Shown here one piece after another: positions 54,027-64,000 of a DNA stretch of 64,000 nt (position 1 is the first letter of the stretch; each line of letters starts with the position of its first letter). A program made the position numbers and the translations under genes. Source of the stretch: Cutaneotrichosporon cavernicola (Eukaryota; Basidiomycota; Tremellomycetes; Trichosporonales; Trichosporonaceae); NCBI RefSeq assembly GCF_030864355.1, contig NC_083397.1, positions 1 through 64,000 of the forward strand. Direction: 5' to 3'. The notes below the pieces were generated by a model. It saw nothing but the letters and a program-made list of their open reading frames with translations, did not search any database and was not told the origin of the DNA.

Positions 54027-55191
54027 TCACCTGTGGAGCATGTCGGACCAGATATGCTGCCTGTGCAGTAGGTCGACCCCTTCAGCCTCGCGAGTGAATA
54101 GGGCCCAGTCCTCCTCGCCAACCTCTGCCCGGTACGCCCGCGTGTCCGCGAACGTGACGCCGGTCAGCTTGTTCTTGGCGTCCTGAATGCGGCGTTCCAG
54201 GAGATCGAACCCCACAACAGTGACAGGGACGCCCAGTGCCTCCACGACGGTCTGGAGGTCGGCAAGCGTGTTCACCTTATTCCTCTTCTTGGGCTTCCGC
54301 CATCGCCTGTCTGTCGGACTGAATATGATCGTGGCGCACTTTAATTCAGGCAACGGGGTGAACTTGCGCGCGAACCCAGCCAGCGGCATGCTAGGTTCGG
54401 ATGGAACAGCGAGACGAACGACGAGGTGTTTGACCCCCGGCGGAACGGCAGGAAGAGGATTGACGGGTATCTTGAACGTCCACTGATCATACTGGCCTAG
54501 ATGGCTGAAGACGACGAGGCGCTTCGCCCGTGGTAACTTGGGTTTGGACGTTGGGAGCCGAGTGCGCTCGCGACCCGGGCCCGCAGTGAAGTTCTGGCCC
54601 CAGAAGGCGGTGAAGCGGTCGCTCAACGAGATCTCAAACTGGTGCGCCCGCTCGTAATATGCATAGACGCGCAGAGTGTCGAGGGAGGTTAAGAGCGCGG
54701 CCAAGTCATCAAGGACAGCCTGCCGTACCTGTCCCCGTACATCAAACACGCGCGTGCGCGACACGTCCATCGCCGGCAGAGTAAATGCCATATCCGAGTC
54801 AGTGTCTGAGCTGTAAACACTGGTGTCAGGCCGTCTGGTCAAGGACCCACGAGTAGTTGGCCTCGTTGAAGAAATAGGCGCGTTTGCCGTCGTGAAGTAG
54901 GTTGGTCGAGAGCCGCCGGGGAAAGTCCGAGTACAGCTCGCCGTCAAGCACAAGATGCATGGACCGGATGACGTCGACCCGCTTCCGCCAGTACCTTGAG
55001 GTGCACTGGAAGGCCTGTTGCTCACGTGTCGCGGCACAGCGTACTACCGCGTCCACAATTGTAGGGTATGTTGTCTCGTCAAACCATGGCTTGATATTGT
55101 TGAGGTTGGACGGCGACGCGGGGCGTCGGGAGGCCCGAAGCGCGCTGACGCGCCCCGCCAATTTGGTCGAGATTGGACTCCGGGTTGACAT
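54027..55191 (-). CDS. F-box-like paralogous family member C, 374 aa
   Basis: Two exons: 55191-54851 and 54810-54027 (intron 40 nt, GTGGGT donor, CCTGAC branch). The N-terminal part (TTYPTIVDAVVRCAATREQQAFQCTS) corresponds to the helical start of members A and B. The central TRVFDVRGQVRQAVLDDL and C-terminal TRAYRAEVGEEDWALFTRE give the same ordered motifs. It lies on the opposite strand, about 1.8 kb from member B and separated from it by the SDR gene. It is more distant from A and B than they are from each other. It is longer at the N-terminus, with a basic, Ser/Arg-rich lead. Confidence 0.65.
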
Positions 55192-55586
55192 GGTGTGAGC
55201 ATGTGAGAAGAGCGTTGTCAAGAGTGGTAGTGATAGATGGCGTGGTGCAGTCCAAGCCATTCGATCAACGAGTTGGATATCCTTAGATCCGAGCACAGCC
55301 TCTCTTCGGATATTCCGTAACAAGGAGGACCGTGCGACTCAGACCGTTCATAGTATCGTTGGTGCTGAACATGGGGCAACCGCAACCGAGAAGTTGAGTA
55401 AAGGGCAAACGTTATTCAGTGTGAGAAATGTATAGTAGTGGTCCGGAAATGACCAGGCACAACGCGGCTTCAGCAAGCAAACACACAATGCAATCAGCAA
55501 ATAGCGGTAACCACATCATCGTCTTTCCGGCTCGTACAGCTTCACGTCCATGCTCATACACTACGGGTTCACTTATTATTTGACAT
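55192..55586. other. Intergenic, nothing recognised
   Basis: 395 bp. Nothing coding. Confidence 0.5.
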
Positions 55587-56244
55587 CTACGTAGAGGGGT
55601 CAACAGCGCCGCTGTTGTCAGCCGATTGTCTTTCCGCCACATTCGACACTCACATGACGCCGCAGGCCAGACGTGGGCCAGCGTTACCGGTCTGGAGGGA
55701 CAGCTCAACCCCACCGCGGCCGAGGTCGTCAGTGCCAACATGCAGACTTGTGTCAGCTGAATCTCGGGAGGGCTCACTTGATGGCACGCCCCATGATCGA
55801 GTAGCGCCCACACAGGCTCATGCGACGGTCACTATGGTCGACGTGGATGACACCGTCTGCGCCAGCCTCGAAATTGCCCATGTCACCAAGGTGACGGTTG
55901 CGATCGGTCGGAGCACCGTGGTTGCGGTTCAGTGGGTTCCAGTGCATCCCGGTGCTGTTGCACCCCTGGCTCAAGTCTCCCCACTGGTGGACATGCATGC
56001 CATGCTGGCCGGGTGGCACTCCCGAAATCTGCGGTCAACTCGTGGCAGTATGATATGCCCTTACGGTCCCAGTGAGGGTCACGACGTCGGACCATGCCCT
56101 TTGATTGAAGAACAGTTCGCCAGCCAAGCCAGAAGGCCCACCACCAATGATAACCTTGGCCTTGCGGTCACTAGAGCAGAGGTTGCCCCAGTCTGCGAGT
56201 GCCGCAGGCACTAGTGCGAGGAGAGCGAGGTTGGAGAACAGCAT
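55587..56244 (-). CDS. Secreted Cu/Zn superoxide dismutase, 182 aa
   Basis: Four exons: 56244-56065, 56028-55778, 55746-55654 and 55611-55587; introns 31-42 nt. A signal peptide ([17 protein letters not shown]) precedes the SOD domain. Copper/zinc ligands are in HVHQWGD, HWNP, the following NHGAP and [11 protein letters not shown], and [12 protein letters not shown]. The Cys pair (SQGC and LACGV) and the Arg before LAC are present. It converts superoxide to oxygen and peroxide outside the cell. The usual conserved ending is short (GAVDPST). It appears intact and active. Extracellular SODs with a signal peptide are known in fungi. Confidence 0.9.
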
Positions 56245-57185
56245 GTCGGGATTGTCGAGGTCGATAGAGGTAGAGGGTTTGTCGAGATTGTAAGTCGAAG
56301 GCGAAGGTCGAGGCGGCTTTTAGAGCCATGGCAGAATGTTGCACACGCCTCTTCATCGTCGTCAACCATGTCGGGAATGTCTTGCTCATGTTTGCTCACC
56401 GTTCTCGTACCATGCTCCTTCCCGCCTTAGACACTTTACCATTCGGCATGCATCGATGCCAGCATGCGTCTCGCGCGCTGTGTGCCTAGAGAGCCGGCAG
56501 AAGGGGCTCGAAAACACTTATTCTGGCTCTATCAAGAGCTTATCTCTCCATCTCGCGCGCTGATGCCAATACTTGACAGTTACGCGATTAAGCGTCACCG
56601 TGTTGGAGTGACTTTGATGGCTGGTATCCGCAATCCTGAAACGCGGTTGGAATCAGGGGCCACCAAGCCATGTTGATGATGAGGCAATTGTAAACCCATT
56701 CTTCATACAGCAATGTACATTCGCTGCAGCTACACTTCATGACAGTTTCAGGTCTACCCCACTCCCGTCTCCCATCCCGCCCCTCAAGTGATCACCCATG
56801 ATTCTGGCTAAGCCAGGGCTCTTTGCGCGGGCCCATGTTCAGTCCTCAGTCACATGCTCCTCCCAAGTCGCAAATCCGCTTTTAGTCGTATTTGTTTCGG
56901 CAACTAGGATTGAGTTGCGGAGGAGGTTTACGAGATCTCCTACTTCCTCGTACGAGAGTAAAGTATCAGCCGTATAGATCCAACGTACAGAAGCAACCCG
57001 GACGCGAGCACATTGCTTGATCCGCCTGCAAGCCTTTCCGAGCACGTAGTGATGCGGCAGCTAGGAACGTGCCTCTCACACCAACGGACCGAACAGCTGG
57101 CGAGAACATACAGCAACGACAGGCATGCTTGACGCTGAATGCATAGTGGTACACAACATCGGGAAATGATACAGTCGTACTGTAC
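56245..57185. other. Intergenic, nothing recognised
   Basis: 941 bp. Short frames without protein character. Confidence 0.5.
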
Positions 57186-58539
57186 TTACAACAAGCTCAG
57201 CGCCTTGTCAGCCACCTCGCCTATATTCATTGATTCGCGTCGCTGGCCCCCACCGCGGAGGAGGCGCTCGGTGCCCTCTGCAAACTTGGTGTACGCATCC
57301 TCGCCAAGGAACCCCGTGAGTGCACCGCAGTGCAGACCACCCTCTTCGGTGTCGACCTCGACTCGTACGCCGTCACCCCGCATTGTGTCGGCAAGCGCGA
57401 TCGCTTCGTCGTACATTCCCTCTCCGGTGCCGACTTGGATGAAAACACGCGTGCCACCATCCTTGTTCTCGCGGACATCTCCCATGCGCTTCCACGTTCC
57501 CTCTGGCGCAAGGGCCGGGGAGAGGAGTGGTCCACGGATCGCGCTCGGGGTGTAATGACGGGCTACGCTCGCGACGACCGCCTTGCCCGCGTTCAGGGCG
57601 AGGTAGTCGACGTAAGAGTTGTGCCAGATGGAAGGATGGGAGAACGTCAAGTCGCACCACGGCGAGCTGAGCGCGACCCCGCGAGGTAGAGACTGCCCCG
57701 TCTTGGAGAGAGTCTGCATGACCGCTAGGACGAGGTTGCCGCCCGCGCTATCCCCGACCAGGACGATGTCCCTCGCGGCGTACCCAAGCGTATGCGTCGC
57801 GTAGTGGTAGGCAGCGAGCGCGTCGAGTAGAGGGGCCGGAAAGGCTGTCATCTCGGTCACACACTTCCGGTACTGCACTGAGAGAACTGGAGTACGGGTG
57901 TCGCGTGCCAACTTGGGCCCCAGCGGCGTCCACAGAGGATGTCCTCGGGTATAGCCTCTGTACGACATCAGCCTCATACACCCGACCACGATGACATCCG
58001 GTGACGTACCCTCCATGACAATGGATGATGAGCTTGCTCTTAACTTGCTTCTCGTTCTTGGGGGTGGGAGTGAGTATGAAGCCAGGCCGTGTAGCCACCT
58101 CCACTGGTACTGGAATCTCGACTGCGTCGATCGGTGCCCAGCCCTTTGGCGCAGGCGGCACCGAGACGACCTCGCACTTGACGTCGTCCCAAATACCCTT
58201 GGGGAACGGTAGGATTGGCTTGAATGCGATGGATGCTGCCTCTTCTTCAGAGTAGCACGCCTCTAAGATGGGAGCGAGGTTGGACCGGTTGCGCAGGAGG
58301 TGCGCTATCAGCCAGACTTTGAGCGGCTGCTGGGGTTGATACAGCGTGTGCTGCACTATAGCGTAAGGAAGGGTCGGTAGGACTGCCAGCGTCGCTGCGT
58401 GGTTGATGAGGCTGGCAATCCAGCGCGGCATGCCGTTCGGCGCAGGCGCCGGCGACGCACGCAGAAGCGTCGAGGCCGCGGCTGTTGCGGCCTGTGCGAC
58501 GTTTGCGACCGTCGACATCGGCGACACTTGGGGTGCCAT
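57186..58539 (-). CDS. Alpha/beta hydrolase, hormone-sensitive-lipase family, 433 aa
   Basis: Two exons: 58539-58010 and 57957-57186; the 52-nt intron splits the oxyanion motif, which reads HCHGGGY after joining. Nucleophile elbow GDSAGG, then the acid in a MYDEA context and His in GGLHCGAL. A hydrophobic N-terminal stretch (LINHAATLAVLPTLPYAIVQ) could anchor it in a membrane. Family members cleave acyl esters or act as amidases. The catalytic triad appears complete. Substrate is not predictable. Confidence 0.88.
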
Positions 58540-60887
58540 GACGGGCCGATCTGTTCTCAAAGATGCGTTGGAAACTGAGAGCTCAAGGAAAGTTGAGAAA
58601 AGAAGATATGGACATGTCAGAGGGGCCCGAGCCTGGAATTGCCTGGCACGGTGATGCTTGACCACGGCTGGATGCCACACGGTGTGGGCCTCCGCAAACA
58701 ATCATGATCGAAATGACGTCGTCGGCGGCCGGAAACTGTAGCTCGTGCACACGAGCAACACGAGTCTCGTGTCCAAGAGGCGTTGCTCCACTCTTAACAA
58801 CGAGGCCTGGTTGGTTGGCTGATGTCACTTTGCAAGTCGATCGGTAAAGTGATTGTCTTTGAACCAGCCACCCCCACTCCTGTCCACTCCATCGTTGAAC
58901 CCAACCGGCCATGGACGGACTTGCTTGGCCCATGCATGGCTCATGGCTCAGGCTTGCCTGGACGGCGTCAAGAGAATGTGGCAGGGGCACAAATCGCAGC
59001 AGTACGTGGTCAGCTCGACACACCATAAAGTTCGTAGGATGGAACAGGATACTGGACTCTGTATACAGGACAATGTGAGAGTCCGTGATTAAGTGGAAGG
59101 AGTAAGTAGTTTAGCCACGCGCTTCACCCTGGCTCAACCTCGAACTGCACAACCATGAGCCCAGCTCAACAGGCCAAGACGAACGCATCCTTGCAGTCAA
59201 CGGGGTCAATTTCACCCAACAGGCTGGGTGCGAGGGGTCAAGAGGGGTTGTGTGAAGGTTTAAAGTCTAGTCCGTGTTGGAGGGCTAGCTGGTGATCTAA
59301 ACCGACCATCGAGAGGGCAGTTGTAAATGAGCTCACATTCAGCGGATTGGTGATGGCGAGAGAATCCACGGCGCAGGCCGAGTATGGAGTAGCTCGACGC
59401 CGGCGACAAGAGCTAAGAGAGGGAGCGCACTTGCCACCATGACTAGTCACAACTTGGGGACCATCGCCGAGCACCAGCAGGCCGAGACAGGGCTTTCATG
59501 ATCATCCCACTACGTCTGCATCCCCATTACCTCGGCACGCACTCGGCAGTCAACACATTCCCAGCCCAGTTTCACCCTCGGATCGGCTCCGGCCGTTGGG
59601 AATAAGAGTTAGTGACCTGTTCCCAAGGGTGAGTCGACAATGGCTGTTCCCACTCCGGTGCAATACGGGCGCGGGATCGGTGAGCGGAGCTGCAAGTGAC
59701 TGAGTGCGACATGTCTCGGCACTGTTGATCAAATTACTGAGTAATTACAACGAGTCAAACAAGTTGTGTTGTGGGGATACTGAGGCAAGTCTCGGTTGAT
59801 CCGGATGGCTCACGCGGCCAGATCCTGCACGTCTTAGCCGTGTGGTCGCACAACTGACGAACCTATCATCAATACACACGCCATCAAAGGCTATTGTCTG
59901 ACTCATCGTTCGTATTCAAAATGTATCAGTCACTCCCGTAACGACGAGTAAACGTGTGAAAAAGTTTCAATACAATTGTGGCCGCCATCTCTGATTGTGT
60001 TTGAATGCCGCGATCTGAGATTGGAGATGCCGCGGTAGATGGCCGACTCCCACGCCCCACCATGCGCTCGTACCCAGACCCAAGAGCACGCCCTTGATCT
60101 TTTACTCTTACAACGAATACTTACCTGTGTCAATGTGAGACCACATTAATTCCAACTTGATCTTGTGGTATGACTCCCAACTCCCGATACGGCATGCCCT
60201 CTATCTCGCTTTGAGCGTTCAGGCAGGGCCCCTTTTCGGCCTTGCCTCCGTTCCGTTGATGCTGGCTGGCAAGTGGAGCAACTTGTGACCCTCAGATGGT
60301 CAACTGACCTGCCTAATCCAGGATATCTACAGTATATCCACAGGGCTAAGCCACAGAAGCAATAAGTAGTAATGCGGCTACAATTCTGAGGTGGGGTGGG
60401 AAGAGAGACGTGATGGCGCCCTCTTGGTTTTGGGCTTCCAACGAGTAGCGACATTCATGCACTCCCCAACTGAAGCAGCCGGGTACACAAACTCCAGGCA
60501 CAAGGCCCAGGGGAAGGGCAGAACTGGCAAAGATACGGGGCTTGGGTTCACGTATGGACATAAGCCGAGAAGGTAGCAGGGCTGGGGTGCACGTACGGAC
60601 ATATGCCGAGAAGGTAGCAGGGCTAGGGTGCAAGTACGTACCACCAAGCCCGAGGCACAACGTCAAGCGGTTAGGGACAAGCCAAACAAACGGACAGCAG
60701 CAGTCAAAGATGTGATGATTATGAGACGGCTGCATGGTGGGGTCCTGCGTCCAGCAGCTATCGTGAGCCATCCACTAGGGATGGAAGAGTATACTACAAC
60801 TAGTCTAAGGAGGGTCTACACCTGTGCGCGGCAGCAGGTGAATGAGATGATGTTTGCACTGGGCAACCACCAGCGACAGTCGATCGC
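58540..60887. other. Long gene-free stretch
   Basis: 2.3 kb with no convincing gene on either strand. It contains the 41-bp repeat at 60551-60632. The remaining sequence has no other recognised feature. Confidence 0.5.
60551..60632. repeat. 41-bp tandem repeat, two copies
   Basis: Copies at 60551-60591 and 60592-60632 share CCGAGAAGGTAGCAGGGCT and differ at about four positions. Flanking sequence to the left (CTTGGGTTCA) resembles the end of a further degenerate copy. Confidence 0.85.
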
Positions 60888-61301
60888 TTAGATGAACTGC
60901 CACTCGATGTCGAGCATGCCAGTCGAGACACCGGCGTTGAGCTCGTTCCAGACCGACTTGGGGAGGTCGACCTGGTCGGCGTGCGAGCAGCCGGCGCACT
61001 CGTCAAGAATGGGGACCTCAATCGAGTTGCCGGTCTGCTTGTTGGTGACGCGGATCATCTGGCCACAGTGGTTCTTGCCGCCCTTGATCGCGGCAATGGG
61101 GGAGTCGTTGTGGTACTTGTCCGAGTTGCAGTAGACCTGGTTAGGGTAACCGTCGTTCTCGGAGTACGAGTCGAGGTCGTACCAAGTGGCGACGGTGCTC
61201 TTGACCGAGGCGTCGTCGACCTGGGGCTTGTTCTGGTAGCGCTGGGGAGCGGCAACGGCGAGGGCGGCGAACGCGGCAGCGATGATGGTCTTGGAGAACA
61301 T
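60888..61301 (-). CDS. Secreted double-psi beta-barrel (RlpA/barwin-like) protein, 137 aa
   Basis: Single exon from ATG 61301. Signal peptide MFSKTIIAAAFAALAVAAP, then a small domain of DPBB type: ATWYDLDS, the Cys-flanked NHCGQMIRVTNKQTG, and the signature ILDECAGCSHADQVDLP with Leu-Pro and Trp (VWNEL) following. This family includes fungal expansin-like and papain-inhibitor proteins, secreted and often abundant. Three or four Cys could form disulphides. Function is unproven; wall or surface polysaccharide binding is a family-based guess. Confidence 0.88.
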   Translation of the reverse strand: MFSKTIIAAAFAALAVAAPQRYQNKPQVDDASVKSTVATWYDLDSYSENDGYPNQVYCNSDKYHNDSPIAAIKGGKNHCGQMIRVTNKQTGNSIEVPILDECAGCSHADQVDLPKSVWNELNAGVSTGMLDIEWQFI

Positions 61302-64000
61302 GTTGACTAGTTGTTTTTTGGGTGCGGTGAAGCGAGAGTGTGGATCGAAAGTGAAAGTCGACTTTTACTTTACTGGGCCTGCCAGGGGGTTTTCTTGGAA
61401 GTTGTTGAGGATGAGGATACGAACCGGTCAGAGGACTGCTTTTTATGCCATTCTCGAGACGGTCATGTTAGGCAGGCATCTAGCAATGAATACGTCGGGA
61501 CGGTGAGTAAGAGGTGAGATACGCCACATTTGACCGGTTATTCAGGGTTTGTTGATCTTGGCGGTAAATGGTAAAGTGGGGTTACGGGTCGAAATAGAGA
61601 ATCTGGGGTGCTTGTAGTCCCTGGTGACAATTCAAACTACTAGGCCCGGCCTCAACAAACAATGTCGCCGGGTAGCACCCTCCTTTCGACGCCAAGCGCC
61701 TCTGCGCCAAGTCCACCGCCACATAGCAAGGTTTGGGGTCAGTGTGGAGCCGCCCCGGTGCCCGTAGGGTCGCCAGCCTTGGAGGGGGTGATGATGAGCA
61801 TCGTGGGCTAGTTTGGGACGCAAGACGGCTTGGCGAGCCTGGGCACGGTCATGAAGATCAGCTGCCATGTAGGACCCACCACCATTGTCGTCGAGCACAG
61901 TGCTGCTGTTCGGTGCACCGAACTCGGTCACTGACGCGTCCAGAGCACTGCATACCGCACGCCGACGCGATGTTACGTGGTATGGAAACGCGCTAATGAG
62001 TTTTTCTCACGCATAGCGTTGATGACCTCAGTACCATTCTCTGGGCTGATGAATCCATAATACGCCCGGTGGGACGAGGGTGCGTCAGCGTCTTGGTCAG
62101 AACGTCGTCAGCGTCATGTTCTTGCCAAGCCACTGGTCCAGCTCTGTTCGGGCTGCGCCTTGCACCGCAAGCCGATTCCTCTTCAAGACCTCAAATTATG
62201 GATTGAGGGCTTCGCCATCCATGGAGAGTTGTCCCGAGGGCCTGGGCACCATAGGCACGGGGTGCTTTCATTACCCCTCTGCCTGGAAGCCTGGTAGCCT
62301 ATCAAGCATTCCTAACGTTCTGATCTTCCCACCAAGCCTCTGACGTCCTTCTCTATCGTTCCCTTTGCGGAGTCAGAAATTCATGATATGGATGTCGGCA
62401 CGCTTTCGAAAATTATATGCCGGGGCCTCGGACCTAAAGCCTTCTGTGCCGTTCTACCCTCGAAGTTAATGTTGCCGGTCTTGACCCTATCAGCCTTACA
62501 TGGTCTGGCCGACTTGCAGATCATCCTACGGCCTTACTGACTCTGACCCGAAGCGCTTAGGATCACAACTGAGGGCCGGCCGGTCTTGTAGCGTCCTTTT
62601 CGGCTCCGTAATCCCCAATTGCTTAGCTACACAGCTTAATGTCCGCAAACCGGCGTGGGTTACTTCGGCTGCCGGCCTAAGATCCGTTCATACAGTCTCG
62701 GTATTGTCATTACGGTGGGCGCCAGCTTTTGGCCCAGTGTTAGAGGCATAAGTGATTAACGTAACTGGGACTCAAGGGACACCGCCGGCTTCCGGTGGAG
62801 TGGGGGCCAGTGGCCTAGAGAACAGCAAAAAGATGCCGACCTTTGACAAACAAAAGCGCACCACATAACGGGTACGTTGGACACGGTTGCCCATGGCAAC
62901 GGACCCGCAAGTCAAATGTTTGAGGCCTGCGATCCTAAGCTCCAAGTCGCCCACTTGGCTTGACTTGACTGGAGGTTGACGGCAGAAGCAGTCCTGAGAT
63001 AGGGCGATAAAGGCCAAGGCACTGCCGTTAGGGACACGACCTGAAAACGTTATTGCGGCCTGATCCGGGGGCCTTGCCATTTCGATGGGTAATGCTCCAT
63101 GTAATGCGCGAGGTTGAACCCCGCGTCTTTCCAAGTGGGCATGCAGATATGTACCGCACGTGGGTCGCGACTCCTGACCCGATATCCCCAGAAGCGCCTT
63201 GGATTCTCATGTATGCACTTGACCCGCGCTGGTACACTAGATACCCCGGTAGGTTGGCGTCTGCCGCGGATGCCCCGCTCTAGTCCATCAATTCAGGCTG
63301 CTGATATGGATCGAATTCCGACTTTTCTCCGACACGATGATGCCCTAACACCGCTCTGCGGATGTACAGTACAGAACAGTACAATTCGGCTCTAACCTCA
63401 GAGTCTATTTTAAAGGGATGTCTCTTCATCGCGTACTTCCGAGTGGCGCGTAACGGTAGTAGGCGGTACGAATCGGGTCCCTCGGCGCTAGACCCACCCG
63501 GACACCCATTCCGGGATTGTGGACAGAGAAGAACTATCCGATGGACGCCAAGCCCGAGCATCCGGAGAGACTACGGGATAGTGGAACATAACTCTCGTGT
63601 CCACGAGTCCTCGGACCTTCATCGACACGGATCAATGGGCTTACACGGAGCGCCAGTCTTGGAGCGCCGGGTAGGTGTGAAGGCGGAACAACCGTCGGAT
63701 GCCATGTCTATGTCACAGACGGAAGGAGCTGATGGAGCGCTAGTTGGGGATTGACCGGTCTTCGGGCCCACCAGAGATTGGAGTTGAGCTGCAAATCAAG
63801 CCAATGCCGCCATTCCTTGGTCTAAACTCTCCGTTCGCTTGGGGCCACCACACACACGCACCGGAGGGGTTCCAAAACGGAACTAGAACGTATCCCAGGT
63901 AGCACTTCGAGAACCCAAGTCCACTGCAAAGGTTAACCGAGATGTAGCGGCATCAGTCGACACCATTAAGGCCACCAAGTCTTCAGAGGCAAAAGATGAG
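61302..64000. other. 2.7-kb tail without a recognised gene
   Basis: From 61302 to the end I find no gene, tRNA or clear repeat. From about 61950 the base composition looks closer to 50 percent GC, AT-runs are mixed in and no reading frame has protein character. Open frames stay below 131 codons. Confidence 0.5.

Noticed and set aside
53798..54097. 99-codon + strand open frame
   Set aside because: It overlaps the 3' end of the spliced F-box-like gene on the other strand and lacks any motif.
63100..63130. Possible tRNA T-arm (GCGGGGTTCAACCTCGC on the minus strand)
   Set aside because: No matching acceptor, D or anticodon stems could be found around it.

Overview
The window is the left end of a fungal chromosome. 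It opens with about 468 bp of CCCCCTAA repeat, the C-rich strand of a TTAGGGGG telomere, the type found in Cryptococcus and other Tremellomycetes. Genes are GC-rich and densely split by very short introns (31-60 nt) with GTRNGT donors and CTGAC or CTAAC branch sites close to the acceptor. I infer a tremellomycete yeast, most likely of the order Trichosporonales; the species cannot be named from sequence alone. All exon coordinates were worked out by hand from splice signals, frame continuity and recall of protein families. No search was run.

Layout. 0-13.5 kb: telomere, a gene cut off by the telomere, a minisatellite between direct repeats, and lineage-specific hypothetical genes (one is an RRM protein). 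14-25.4 kb: a compact set that reads as a catabolic cluster. It holds an AtuA-DUF4387 fusion, a zinc alcohol dehydrogenase, an SSADH-type aldehyde dehydrogenase, a Zn2Cys6 regulator and an ACS-family MFS permease. ADH/ALDH and regulator/permease are two divergent pairs. 25.6-36 kb: a 5'-truncated BIM1-like copper protein, an M17 leucyl aminopeptidase, a FAD-dependent amine/amino-acid oxidase, a GNL1-type circularly permuted GTPase and a yeast-type ADH with an altered zinc ligand. 36-49.7 kb: three intron-containing tRNA genes (Arg, Asp, Glu), a sterol-glucosyltransferase-like enzyme, a small secreted protein, a P450, a phospholipase-D-fold protein lacking catalytic residues, and an amino-acid permease cut off mid-domain. 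49.9-61.3 kb: three members of an F-box-like paralogous family, an SDR, a secreted Cu/Zn superoxide dismutase, an HSL-type alpha/beta hydrolase and a small secreted double-psi beta-barrel protein. 61.3-64 kb: no gene recognised.

Together this is a typical accessory subtelomere: degradative and secreted functions, lineage-specific families and several decayed genes. The cluster at 14.2-25.3 kb is the strongest candidate for an undescribed system. My reading is that an organic acid or isoprenoid-like alcohol is imported, oxidised by ADH then ALDH, and processed by the AtuA-DUF4387 protein under a dedicated regulator. The substrate is inference.
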